DNA from: a virus
Direction: 5' to 3' (one strand)
DNA length: 36,825 nt
Virus record (IMG/VR): IMGVR_UViG_3300004461_000463
Location: 1 to 36,825 of that record
Numbering within the stretch: position 1 is the first letter of the stretch; each line of letters opens with the position of its first letter. The notes under the pieces are model-generated. The model saw only the letters and a program-made list of their open reading frames with translations. It did not search any database and was not told the DNA's origin. Made by a program: the position numbers and the translations under genes. Below are positions 28,455-36,825 of this stretch, piece by piece.

Positions 28455-28940
28455 ATGCAAACCAAATCACACACATTAAAAGCCGTTTACAAAGACTACA
28501 CAACTGAAACTGAAGACGAAATAAGTTTTAATATATTTTCTGATATATGTTCCGAGTTTAACCTAGCCATAGTTGAAACTCTCCTTGACGGATATGAGTT
28601 TAACATGCAAAGTAATCTCGGAACATTATCGATTAAAAGAGTAGAACGGGACCCAAGAAACTTAACGGTTGATTGGTTAGAAACCAATAAGTACAAAAAA
28701 GAACTTATTGAGAAGGGAGTAAAGTTGTTCGATAGTGCAACTGGAGAAGGGGAAAAATGGCAAGTATATTACACTGATAAATACTACTGTAAATATCATT
28801 GGAGTAAGTACAAAGCTAAAGTAAAGAACAAGTCTGCTTACAGATTTGACGCCACTAGAGGTAAGAAAGGAAACAAAGAGAAGTTGATAGCACTGCTAAA
28901 AACAAACGATATAGCATATTTGAAATTTAAGAAACGATGA
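28455..28940 (+). CDS. Conserved phage protein with HU-like core (161 residues)
   Basis: The segment FSDICSEFNLAIVETLLDGY, FNMQSNLGTLSIKRVERDPR and VDWLETNKYKKELIEKG is a pattern I recall from many Bacteroidota phages: helix, then LGxLxIxR as in the HU/IHF body, then VDW. The second half (YYTDKYYCKYHWSKYKAKVK, YRFDATRGKKGNKEKLIALL) is aromatic and basic. crAss-like genomes carry such genes next to tail genes. DNA binding is plausible but unproven; another possibility is a structural role. Its stop overlaps the next start (ATGA). Confidence 0.7.
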   Translation: MQTKSHTLKAVYKDYTTETEDEISFNIFSDICSEFNLAIVETLLDGYEFNMQSNLGTLSIKRVERDPRNLTVDWLETNKYKKELIEKGVKLFDSATGEGEKWQVYYTDKYYCKYHWSKYKAKVKNKSAYRFDATRGKKGNKEKLIALLKTNDIAYLKFKKR

Positions 28941-29830
28941 TCTACAAACTTGTATCTAGTAAAGCAATAATCCGAAAGGTTATGAGGGACTTAAAACCTC
29001 CTGGAGATAACTGGATCGATGATGCAGTTGAATGGACTGGAGAAGCACTTGAGCATATTGGGGCTACACCTCAACTTAGCACCAAAGGCTGTGTTCTTCA
29101 AATTAAAGATTGGAAGGCAATAATGCCTAACGATCTTTACTTTATTAATCAAGTTGCTGTAAACAATGCAGCTAACCCATCAGTTTCTACTGAACTTACT
29201 GACTTACTAGCAGAAGTTAAAACATTAAACGAAGCTATCTTAGCAAATCCTAATGATAAAATTGGGTACAACTATCAACTTCGTGAAATCAATGCAAGAC
29301 TTTCAGTTGTAGAAAACATCTACATGAATGCTGCACAACCACTATCCCCACTTCAATACGGTACAAGCACATTCCCTGGACATATCCACTGTGATAAATG
29401 TTCAAACCAATTTGCTAAATCAAAAGAAACTTATGTTGTAGATGGTGATTATATTAAGACATCTTTTCAAGACGGCTTCATTTGTTTAAGCTATACAGCT
29501 TTTCCAACAGATGAAGATTGTTACCCAATGGTTCCAGACAACATTAGCTATAAAGAAGCTATGTTCTGGTACATCTATAAACAAATGTTGTTAGGTGGTT
29601 ACATTCCTTCTATGAATGGTATTGGGTATGATTTTGCTGATAACAAGTGGAAATTTTATTGCACACAGGCAAGAAATGCAGCTAACTACCCAAGTATCGA
29701 CAAGTACGAATCATTCATGAATCAGTGGGTTAGACTTATACCTAACTTAAACAGACATGCTAACTTCTTTGAGAACTTAGGAACAAGAGAAGAATTAAAC
29801 CGTGGATCATACGGAAGAGGATACTATTAA
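28937..29830 (+). CDS. Putative tail connector / tubular protein (297 residues)
   Basis: SSKAIIRKVMRDLKPPGDNW, DDAVEWTGEALEHIGATPQL and LQIKDWKAIMPNDLYFIN, followed later by GFICLSYTAFPTDEDCYPMV and PDNISYKEAMFWYIYKQMLL, is the layout of a conserved crAss-like protein I associate with the T7 gp11-type tail-tube adaptor. The N-terminal helices, central beta-domain and C-terminal helix pattern agree with that fold. It likely links the portal/ring complex to the large tail protein encoded next. Codon use is ordinary for this region. Confidence 0.8.
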   Translation: MIYKLVSSKAIIRKVMRDLKPPGDNWIDDAVEWTGEALEHIGATPQLSTKGCVLQIKDWKAIMPNDLYFINQVAVNNAANPSVSTELTDLLAEVKTLNEAILANPNDKIGYNYQLREINARLSVVENIYMNAAQPLSPLQYGTSTFPGHIHCDKCSNQFAKSKETYVVDGDYIKTSFQDGFICLSYTAFPTDEDCYPMVPDNISYKEAMFWYIYKQMLLGGYIPSMNGIGYDFADNKWKFYCTQARNAANYPSIDKYESFMNQWVRLIPNLNRHANFFENLGTREELNRGSYGRGYY

Positions 29831-29842
29831 TAATTAAGAGTA

Positions 29843-32800
29843 ATGGCTGGACAAGCAGAGAAGTTTTTAAAAGGAATGAACAAAGATACTGCTCGAATCG
29901 ATCAGATTGACGGTACCTATAGAGATGCTTTGAATGCAATAATTGATTCTGATAAAGGAGCAATTACTAGTGAACAAGGTAACTCTATTGTAGCTCCTTT
30001 AAAAGATCCAAACATAGCAAGATACTTTAATGTAGTAGGACAGATATCTCTTCCTAATGATGATTTTTTAATGTTTGGAGCTGTTACTGATTCCGGTGTA
30101 AGTTATTCAGGAATTTTCTACATCGACGTATCAGCTCAATCAAGTCGTATGCTTTATAACACAAATCAAAATAGTGTTAATGGAGATTTAGCATTTGATG
30201 TAGAACATCCAATTACAGGTGAATTTAGAATATCACCAACAGGAGAATTTATAACTTATTTTACAGATAATAAATTTACTGAAACTACCGAACCAAATAC
30301 TAACATTAAATACATTAGTCAATACAATCCTCCACGAGTATTTAATGTTACTCGTCAAATAGAATATTTAGATAATGGAGGTGTCGAAACTAATCTTTAC
30401 TCAAACACTTCAGCAGACGTATCTATTCTTAACTTATTTATGGATTCTGGAAGAATACCTGAATTCAAATCAGTTGAAATTCTTCAAGGTGGGGGAGTAG
30501 AAAGTGGTACTTATTATTTAGGGGTAGCTTATGCAGATAAAGATTTTACAGAAACTAACGTTCTTACTTTATCAAACCCTGTTTACGTTGTCCCATCTCC
30601 TGAGGATACAATCCCTAGAGAAATTATTAGTGGATCTCCTAACGAGTTTCAAACTAATAAATCTGTTAAATGGACAGTTTATCGTGTAAATCCAGATTAT
30701 AAATATGTAGTTCCATACATTATCCAATTAATTGGAAAAGCAGAATTTGCATATAAACTAGAACCTGTAGAAATTAACAAAACAGCTGTTGGTAATCTTA
30801 ATCCAAATGAAGTTGAAATTGTTTACAGTGGTTTAGAGAACTCTGCTCAATCATCTGTAGATAAATTAGTGATTGATAAAGTAAAATTTTTAACTGCTAA
30901 ATCACTTACACAATTAGATAATAAACTTTATGCAGCTAACTTAACTGCACGTAAAGATATTGGGTTTCAAAGGTTTGCTAATGGCATTCAACTTAAAGCT
31001 GTTGTAGAATCAATAACTAAATTTGATCCTAGGTACTATGATATATTCAATTTAAATGATGGGTATACAAAACTGTTCAATCCAGATTCAGATCAAGTTG
31101 GATCTATATTTCCCTACATCAACAGTGTAATCAAACCTGTCCAACAAAACACAAGTAAAGGTTACAGAGATGTAGAGGAACTATTATTCAAAAAGAAAAC
31201 TTATCGAAGAGGGGAAGTATATTCTTTCTACATATCATTTATATTAAAAGATGGGGGTGAAACATTTGCTTACCATATTCCTGGACGTAATTTCAAAGCT
31301 ATTGGAGGATCAATAACAGAAACTAGTTTAATGAGTGATGTTGGGGCAGGCTCAGTAGGAACTATCCCAATAAATACTGGAGAAATTGTTAATAGTAATC
31401 CAGCTTCTAAAGTCTACCAATATCTAGATACAAGCTATATTGGTACCACTACAAACACTACTGGATACTGGCAAAATGAAAATGAGTATTATCCAAATAC
31501 AGCTGACTTTGATATATGGGCTACAAACAACAACGGTATTCCAATTCAAACAGGATCATTAAAAGGATTGAATGTTAGGCACCATAAAATGCCATCTAAC
31601 CACAATACTACTTTTTCATACATTAAACAAGACACAGATTTTTCTACACCAAATATTGACACTAGTACAGATTCAACTGGAGGAGTTAAATTTGAAGAAG
31701 AAGTTAGAATTCTTGGGATACAGTTAGAAAATATTACTATCCCTAGATTTATATTAGAGCAGGTACAAGGCTATAAAGTTTACTATGCAAAAAGGACTCA
31801 AGGAAATAAAACTATTATAGGTCAAAGTGGGTTACATTCATCTGAAGCATACTTAGCTGGAAATCTATCTTTAACTAAAACTGATGGTAAAGCTGGCCCA
31901 TTCTTTAATTTATGGTATTTATCAGGAACTACAATTTCAACAGGCCTTTTTCAAAAAGAAGCAGATTGGACATCTAAAGTATATCTTTCACAAAGTGTAC
32001 TTAAATTTCACGATTTCAATCTGTTACGTAAAAAACACACACTAGCAACAGCTACTCACATCGATGTGCAGTACATTGTAACAATGCAAAACTGGGAGGG
32101 TAGATATAAAGGAGCCCAGTTACAAACTCCTGTTTTGTCTAGCCAAAATGTATTTACATCTTTTAGAGCAGGTCACGGAGATGATGAGCATGCATGGGTG
32201 CATCCAGATTTAGCAAATACAATTGATTTTAGTAAAAATCCTGATGAGACTGATTATGACATTCTTGGTCCAACTGCAATGAGGGGTTACGTTCTTATAG
32301 GAGCTAAATATTGGGCCCCTGGTAACTCTAACACAGATGTTGGCTCAGATTCTATTCAACTTGATTCAGGGGCAAGAAGGCAAGATCAATTAATATCTCC
32401 TTTCCAATCTATATTTACTATTGCTCCTGAAAGTGCTACTTATGTGGCAGGACTAACATTCCTTAAAAACATATCGGCTACAGCATTTAAAGGTGCAAGC
32501 TATCTTGTAAACAATAGTGGAGAAAGTAATATCACTATTGGGTTAAGTTCTGGACTACCTGCTTTACAGGGTTACACAGCAAGAGATTGGGATACACTTG
32601 ATAATGCATATTTAATTAAGTGTAATGCAGATAAAGGAAGACAAAATATTTATTTAGCAAATCTCTGTTCTGCAAAGACAGATGTATTTGAACCATTCGA
32701 TCAACAGCAACTAGTATGGACAGGGTTTTACCAAAGTCTATTAGGGTTAAACATTGAAAATCCTCAAATGGAATTCAATGGAAAACTTTACAGTTACTAT

Positions 32801-34774
32801 AATGGTGCTGTAAGTGCTAATATTTTTGGGGGAGATACATACATTTGCAGATACGGTTACAGAACTACCTCTCAAAGTTATGCATTAACATTCTTTAAAA
32901 GAGGAGTTAATGAAGACCCATTTAGTGCTGGAGTTATTCCAAATATGTACAGTGATATTCCTTTTAATATTAGTACAGGTCAGACTGGTAATTATGATGT
33001 TTTAGCTGGAGGTCCTACTAGTAATTCTTACAGAGAACTTGCAATAGCAAATTCAAATAACTGGAGAAGAGGTAATGTAAATCCATTTACAACACTCTAT
33101 CAGTTTATTGTAGAATCTGATGACAATATTAATTTCCGTCACTGTGGTGATGTAGAGGCCGGAGTAAGTCCAGCATCTTCAGTTTATTTTGACAAGTTTA
33201 CAGCAGCTGATGTACTTTACAAATCTCCTCTTTACGATTTAACTAAGATGGACAACCTTCTTTATGAAGATCAGTACTCAGCTCAACAAGATATAAGAGT
33301 AACATTTCCATTCCCTAAAAAAGAAAGATCAACTAATCTTTATCCAAATCGTATAATCAGGTCCAACACTCAAGATGGGAATTTTAACGATGCTTACAGA
33401 TCATTCTTAGGAATACAGTATAAAGACTTTGGACAAAATAAAGGAGCTATTACAAACATCTTTAACCTAGATGCTCTTATCTACATTCATACTGAAAAGA
33501 GTTTATTTAGAACTAAAGGTAAACAGACCATGGAACTTGGAGACACTAGCCAAGCATACATTGGATCTGGAGATTTGTTTGCTCAAGAGCCTGATGAATT
33601 TGTACAATCTTCTGAAGGACATCTAGGAAGTTATAATAAACTAGGTTCATTAGTTACTAAAGACGGATATATTTTTGTATCTAGAAAAACAAGAAAGATT
33701 TTCTTAATCGGTGCAAAAGTATTAGATTTAAGTGATATTGGACTTGGTACCTGGAGTCGTGACTTTATCCCATTTGCAGTAGAAAACTACGGTCTTAATT
33801 TAGATGCTATGAATATTAACCAAGATGCCCCAACAGGACGTTTTGGATTTTTAGTTACCTATGACCCATTATTTAAAAGAACATTAATTACAAAAAGAGA
33901 GTTAGTACCAACTCAACTCTTTCAAAATGAATTTGCAAGTGGGAATATATATTACGATGCATCACATAATTATTTTGTTGAAACAACAAGTAAAATTATC
34001 ATCCCATTGGTTGAAGGACTATACTTCGAAAAAGGTGGATGGACTATATCATTTTCTAACGATTTTACAGTATGGGCCAGCCGTCACTCCTATATCCCAC
34101 CAATGTATGCATATAATTCAAGATACTTATACAGCTTTAACCCGTCGAATCCTGCATATCTTTTTGAACATCATGATTACGATAACCCTGGCAATTTTTA
34201 TAACAGGCTTCATAATTTTGAATTTGAGTTTATATATACTGGAGAGACTACTACAACTACTACAGGTGCTGTTTCTTCGACCAAAGCTGTAAATAAAATT
34301 TTCACATCTGTTTCTTATGTAGCAGATGTATTTAGAAAAGAAGCAACAAGTCTTAGACAGTATGATAATAAATTTGATACTGGATTTACAAGTTTTTACG
34401 TCTACAATACAACTCAAAACTCTGGGGAAACAGATTTATCTTACTTATCAAACATTCGTAAAACAGACAATACTTGGGTTACTAATGCTTTCCGTGACCT
34501 TTCTGCAATTAGTTTCAATACTAATCTTGTACAAGGGCAAATCAATGTCCATGGAGATTTGTACACTGGAACGTACACAACATCAGATACCAATACTATG
34601 TTTTTAGTTGAAGGAGTTATTAATCCTAATTATCTAGACTTTAACAAAGCTTGGTATAATCAACGAAAGTTTGTAGACAAATTTTTAGGTATACGTTTAA
34701 TTTCTAACAATCAAGCTAAAAATTTGGTAAATTTGTATACAGCTAAAGCTGCTTATAGAACTTCTAATAGATAA
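29843..34774 (+). CDS. Giant tail stabilisation / muzzle-type protein (1643 residues)
   Basis: The N-terminus (KFLKGMNKDTARIDQIDGTY, RDALNAIIDSDKGAITSEQG) is a signature of the crAss-like tail stabilisation protein: a propeller-like chain beginning DxxDGTYRDAxN...GAI..E.G. The rest is a long, beta-rich, Asn/Thr/Ser/Tyr-rich chain without membrane segments, consistent with propellers and large insertions that form the tail nozzle. Recognisable late segments are FGQNKGAITNIFNLDALIYI, TRKIFLIGAKVLDLSDIGLG and SRDFIPFAVENYGLNL. It is the largest gene in the window and is expected to form the tail end through which DNA and ejected proteins pass. Confidence 0.88.
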   Translation: MAGQAEKFLKGMNKDTARIDQIDGTYRDALNAIIDSDKGAITSEQGNSIVAPLKDPNIARYFNVVGQISLPNDDFLMFGAVTDSGVSYSGIFYIDVSAQSSRMLYNTNQNSVNGDLAFDVEHPITGEFRISPTGEFITYFTDNKFTETTEPNTNIKYISQYNPPRVFNVTRQIEYLDNGGVETNLYSNTSADVSILNLFMDSGRIPEFKSVEILQGGGVESGTYYLGVAYADKDFTETNVLTLSNPVYVVPSPEDTIPREIISGSPNEFQTNKSVKWTVYRVNPDYKYVVPYIIQLIGKAEFAYKLEPVEINKTAVGNLNPNEVEIVYSGLENSAQSSVDKLVIDKVKFLTAKSLTQLDNKLYAANLTARKDIGFQRFANGIQLKAVVESITKFDPRYYDIFNLNDGYTKLFNPDSDQVGSIFPYINSVIKPVQQNTSKGYRDVEELLFKKKTYRRGEVYSFYISFILKDGGETFAYHIPGRNFKAIGGSITETSLMSDVGAGSVGTIPINTGEIVNSNPASKVYQYLDTSYIGTTTNTTGYWQNENEYYPNTADFDIWATNNNGIPIQTGSLKGLNVRHHKMPSNHNTTFSYIKQDTDFSTPNIDTSTDSTGGVKFEEEVRILGIQLENITIPRFILEQVQGYKVYYAKRTQGNKTIIGQSGLHSSEAYLAGNLSLTKTDGKAGPFFNLWYLSGTTISTGLFQKEADWTSKVYLSQSVLKFHDFNLLRKKHTLATATHIDVQYIVTMQNWEGRYKGAQLQTPVLSSQNVFTSFRAGHGDDEHAWVHPDLANTIDFSKNPDETDYDILGPTAMRGYVLIGAKYWAPGNSNTDVGSDSIQLDSGARRQDQLISPFQSIFTIAPESATYVAGLTFLKNISATAFKGASYLVNNSGESNITIGLSSGLPALQGYTARDWDTLDNAYLIKCNADKGRQNIYLANLCSAKTDVFEPFDQQQLVWTGFYQSLLGLNIENPQMEFNGKLYSYYNGAVSANIFGGDTYICRYGYRTTSQSYALTFFKRGVNEDPFSAGVIPNMYSDIPFNISTGQTGNYDVLAGGPTSNSYRELAIANSNNWRRGNVNPFTTLYQFIVESDDNINFRHCGDVEAGVSPASSVYFDKFTAADVLYKSPLYDLTKMDNLLYEDQYSAQQDIRVTFPFPKKERSTNLYPNRIIRSNTQDGNFNDAYRSFLGIQYKDFGQNKGAITNIFNLDALIYIHTEKSLFRTKGKQTMELGDTSQAYIGSGDLFAQEPDEFVQSSEGHLGSYNKLGSLVTKDGYIFVSRKTRKIFLIGAKVLDLSDIGLGTWSRDFIPFAVENYGLNLDAMNINQDAPTGRFGFLVTYDPLFKRTLITKRELVPTQLFQNEFASGNIYYDASHNYFVETTSKIIIPLVEGLYFEKGGWTISFSNDFTVWASRHSYIPPMYAYNSRYLYSFNPSNPAYLFEHHDYDNPGNFYNRLHNFEFEFIYTGETTTTTTGAVSSTKAVNKIFTSVSYVADVFRKEATSLRQYDNKFDTGFTSFYVYNTTQNSGETDLSYLSNIRKTDNTWVTNAFRDLSAISFNTNLVQGQINVHGDLYTGTYTTSDTNTMFLVEGVINPNYLDFNKAWYNQRKFVDKFLGIRLISNNQAKNLVNLYTAKAAYRTSNR

Positions 34775-34779
34775 CCACT

Positions 34780-36825
34780 ATGGCAAAGACACAACTTAAG
34801 AAACTAAATCAACCTAAGAAGTATCTTCAAGGTGGCTCTAATATGGGTTCATTATCTATGATGAGGCAGAATCCTTACTACTTAGGACAAGTTGATAAAG
34901 AAGCAGCTAATGAAAATCTTGTTACTATGCAAGATCAAGTAAATTTAACACGTCAACAAGCTATTGCAAAGAAGCAGGCACTTAAAGATGCTCAAAATCA
35001 ACAACTTGACTCAGCTGTTCAGAATAGCTCAACTCAATTAATACAGGCTGCAGCTGCTGATCAGAAAGCAGGGAACTTAGGAAAGTTTAGTATACCAGGG
35101 TTACCTGTATCTACAGGAATTGTAGCCCCTACATTACAATCATCCATTGCTGCTAATACAGTAAAAACTGGAGTATCAGCAGGAACAGGGATAGGGGGAG
35201 CTCCTATTGTTACTAATTTAGCAAAAACCCCAGGAGCTTTAAACATTGGAGCTACAGGAATTGGTGGTGCACCTATTGTAACAAACACTGCTACAGATGC
35301 TACTACATTAGCTAATACAGCAGGAGCAACTGCAGGTGGAATGTCTGCATTAACAAGTGGTCTTATTGGAGTTGCTGGAAATGTTGCAGGAACTATAATT
35401 AAAAATAAAACTAACGATAACAGTGCTTATACTTCTACAAATGCAGAGAACACGGGTAATATAGTTGGATCAGGATTAAAAAGTGCAAGTACAGGATTTG
35501 TTCTTGGAAACATGCTTCTTCCAGGTGCAGGGGGATTAATAGGTGCAGGACTTGGTGCAGGTGTTGGAATTATTAAAGCTAATAGTGAAAACAAACAAGC
35601 TAAGAAAGAAGCAGATAGATTGCAAAGAGATCAAAGTCAGCTTAGAGGGGCATATCAATCAGCCTATATTAACTCTAGACTCACTAGTGCTGATACAGGA
35701 TTTGGATTGAATTCCTCTACTAACATGAACAATAAGTTTACTAATGAATACCAAGTTGCAAAAACTGGTGGAGTAACAGGCATTCAAGAAGATAGAAGAA
35801 CTAAAAGAGTTCCAGGAGGACAAATTGTACCTATAGAAGGTACTGATGCTGTAGAATTTAAAGGCCTTTCTCACAAAGAAGGTGGAATTATTATAGAAAA
35901 AGATAAGAATGGAAAACCTTTAGTTGAGGTAGAAAATGCCGAAGTAATGTTACCTTTAAAAATGAAAGACGGTAAAAAACAAGATTATATATTTTCTGAA
36001 TATTTAAAATTAGGAGGAAAATCATTTGCTCAAAGAAGTAAAGAAATATTAAAAGGTTCGGGATCACAAGCTGATATTCAACAACTTGCAGCTATGCAAG
36101 AAAAAATGGCTGGCCGTAATTCAGAAACAGTAGCTGTTGCTAAATACGGAGGAATTCCTCAGTATGCTAAAGGTGGAATTCCTGAAAAAAATTGCCCTGA
36201 TGGAACATTTTTTAATGCCTACACAGGAACCTGTGAGCCATTTTCTTTTACTTCTATGACAAATATGGTAACAAACAAGGAAACACCTGCTCCACCTGCT
36301 AATAATACTACTGCTGACAATTGGAAAAAAATTGCTGCAGAGTATATTTCTAAAAAAGAAGGATTTTCAAATAAAGCAAAATGGGATGAAAATGCTTATA
36401 GAGCTGGATATGGTAGCGACAAAGTGCTTAGAGATGGAAAATTAATTCCTGTTACAAAAGGAATGACTGTTACAAGAGAAGAAGCATTAGCTACTTTAGA
36501 GGCTTACTCTATTGATAAATATTCAAATCAAATAGCCAAAGATTTAGGAGAAGAAAACTGGAACAAACTTAATGATAACCAAAGAGCTGCTTTAACTTCT
36601 TTAGGATATAATGCTGGAGCTGCTTTTATTAGTAAACGAGGGTACGGTAGAAAAATTAAATACTATATTGAAGCTGGCAACCTAGATGCAGCAGGAGATG
36701 TAATATATTCACAAGGACCTAAATCAGGAGCTAGAAGTGGTTATTTACCTGGACTTGAAAAAAGAAGAAGAGAAGAATCAAATTTATTTAACAGTACACA
36801 AACACAACCTACTAACCAAACTTCT
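34780..36825 (+). CDS. Large virion/ejection protein with GH24 lysozyme domain, truncated by the window end (682+ residues)
   Basis: ATG at 34780, five bases after the previous stop; open to the right edge. After a helical Gln-rich start come two Gly/Ala-rich stretches (MSALTSGLIGVAGNVAGTII, GFVLGNMLLPGAGGLIGAGL) that resemble glycine zippers able to cross membranes. Next is a domain common in crAss-like virion proteins (VPGGQIVPIEGTDAVEFKGL, SHKEGGIIIEKD, FSEYLKLGGKSFAQRS), then YAKGGIPEKNCPDGTF. From about residue 515 a phage lysozyme appears: KKEGFSNKAKWDENAYRAGY with Glu527 and Asp536 in the T4-lysozyme spacing (nine apart), VTREEALATLEAYS and LNDNQRAALTSLGYNAGAAF. The third catalytic-site Thr of T4 lysozyme is not evident. 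Probably ejected to open the wall and pass DNA. Confidence 0.85.
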   Translation, partial: MAKTQLKKLNQPKKYLQGGSNMGSLSMMRQNPYYLGQVDKEAANENLVTMQDQVNLTRQQAIAKKQALKDAQNQQLDSAVQNSSTQLIQAAAADQKAGNLGKFSIPGLPVSTGIVAPTLQSSIAANTVKTGVSAGTGIGGAPIVTNLAKTPGALNIGATGIGGAPIVTNTATDATTLANTAGATAGGMSALTSGLIGVAGNVAGTIIKNKTNDNSAYTSTNAENTGNIVGSGLKSASTGFVLGNMLLPGAGGLIGAGLGAGVGIIKANSENKQAKKEADRLQRDQSQLRGAYQSAYINSRLTSADTGFGLNSSTNMNNKFTNEYQVAKTGGVTGIQEDRRTKRVPGGQIVPIEGTDAVEFKGLSHKEGGIIIEKDKNGKPLVEVENAEVMLPLKMKDGKKQDYIFSEYLKLGGKSFAQRSKEILKGSGSQADIQQLAAMQEKMAGRNSETVAVAKYGGIPQYAKGGIPEKNCPDGTFFNAYTGTCEPFSFTSMTNMVTNKETPAPPANNTTADNWKKIAAEYISKKEGFSNKAKWDENAYRAGYGSDKVLRDGKLIPVTKGMTVTREEALATLEAYSIDKYSNQIAKDLGEENWNKLNDNQRAALTSLGYNAGAAFISKRGYGRKIKYYIEAGNLDAAGDVIYSQGPKSGARSGYLPGLEKRRREESNLFNSTQTQPTNQTS

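Noticed and set aside
1-36825. Prophage/integration module, toxin-antitoxin pair or known defence system
   Set aside because: No integrase, excisionase, transposase, repressor cluster or defence gene is visible. The window reads as a purely phage late module.

Overview
This window is the late (virion assembly, packaging and lysis) half of a double-stranded DNA phage that infects a Bacteroidota host. It is most likely a crAss-like phage (order Crassvirales) of the environmental, Flavobacteriia-infecting kind. Four things support this. The large terminase (7840-9813), portal (9895-12108), acidic scaffold (15311-16447), major capsid protein (16476-17897) and a set of connector/ring proteins ending in a 1643-residue tail protein (29843-34774) look like crAss-like families as I remember them. 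Promoter boxes match the Bacteroidota -7 consensus TAnnTTTG instead of TATAAT. Shine-Dalgarno sites are largely absent; A-rich leaders precede the start codons. The DNA is AT-rich. No RNA polymerase, replication gene, integrase, tRNA or CRISPR array is visible. The family assignment rests on recognition, not on a search.

Layout. 1-701: a short leftward unit (a truncated membrane protein and an acidic-tailed 106-residue protein, with a strong hairpin terminator between them). 711-1367: a non-coding control region with three 21-bp iterons, a second direct-repeat pair, several inverted repeats and DnaA-box-like words. It separates leftward from rightward transcription and is the best candidate here for an origin or master switch. 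1368-1834: three tiny rightward genes. 1835-2136: a promoter with two dyads and a roughly 240-nt untranslated, possibly structured leader. 2137-5841: a tail fibre, its small partner and a lysis cassette (an L,D-transpeptidase-like enzyme, a holin-like protein and two overlapping spanin-like membrane proteins). 5844-7847: a GroES-like co-chaperonin behind its own promoter, then small overlapping genes including a zinc ribbon and an HU/IHF-like protein.

7840-17897: head assembly, running terminase, portal, a Dps/ferritin-like protein, a 901-residue virion protein with two possible peptidoglycan-cleaving domains, scaffold and capsid protein. 18022-34774: connector, tail and fibre genes, including a second highly expressed virion protein (20015-21070), a glycine-rich beta-structured fibre, two tandem paralogous beta-sandwich proteins, a calcineurin-type metallophosphoesterase, an EF-hand/dockerin-like protein and the giant tail protein. 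34780 to the window end: the first 682 residues of a large protein with glycine-zipper-like stretches and a GH24 lysozyme domain, probably ejected during infection.

Expression appears to be organised by promoters with an unusual common geometry: TAnnTTTG followed by exactly five bases and then ATG, before 1368, 9895, 15311 and 27302. This would give leaderless or nearly leaderless mRNAs. Within units, genes are packed with ATGA or TAATG stop-start overlaps. Perfect hairpin terminators follow the capsid gene and the 20015-21070 gene. None of the genes in the window ends in TAG.
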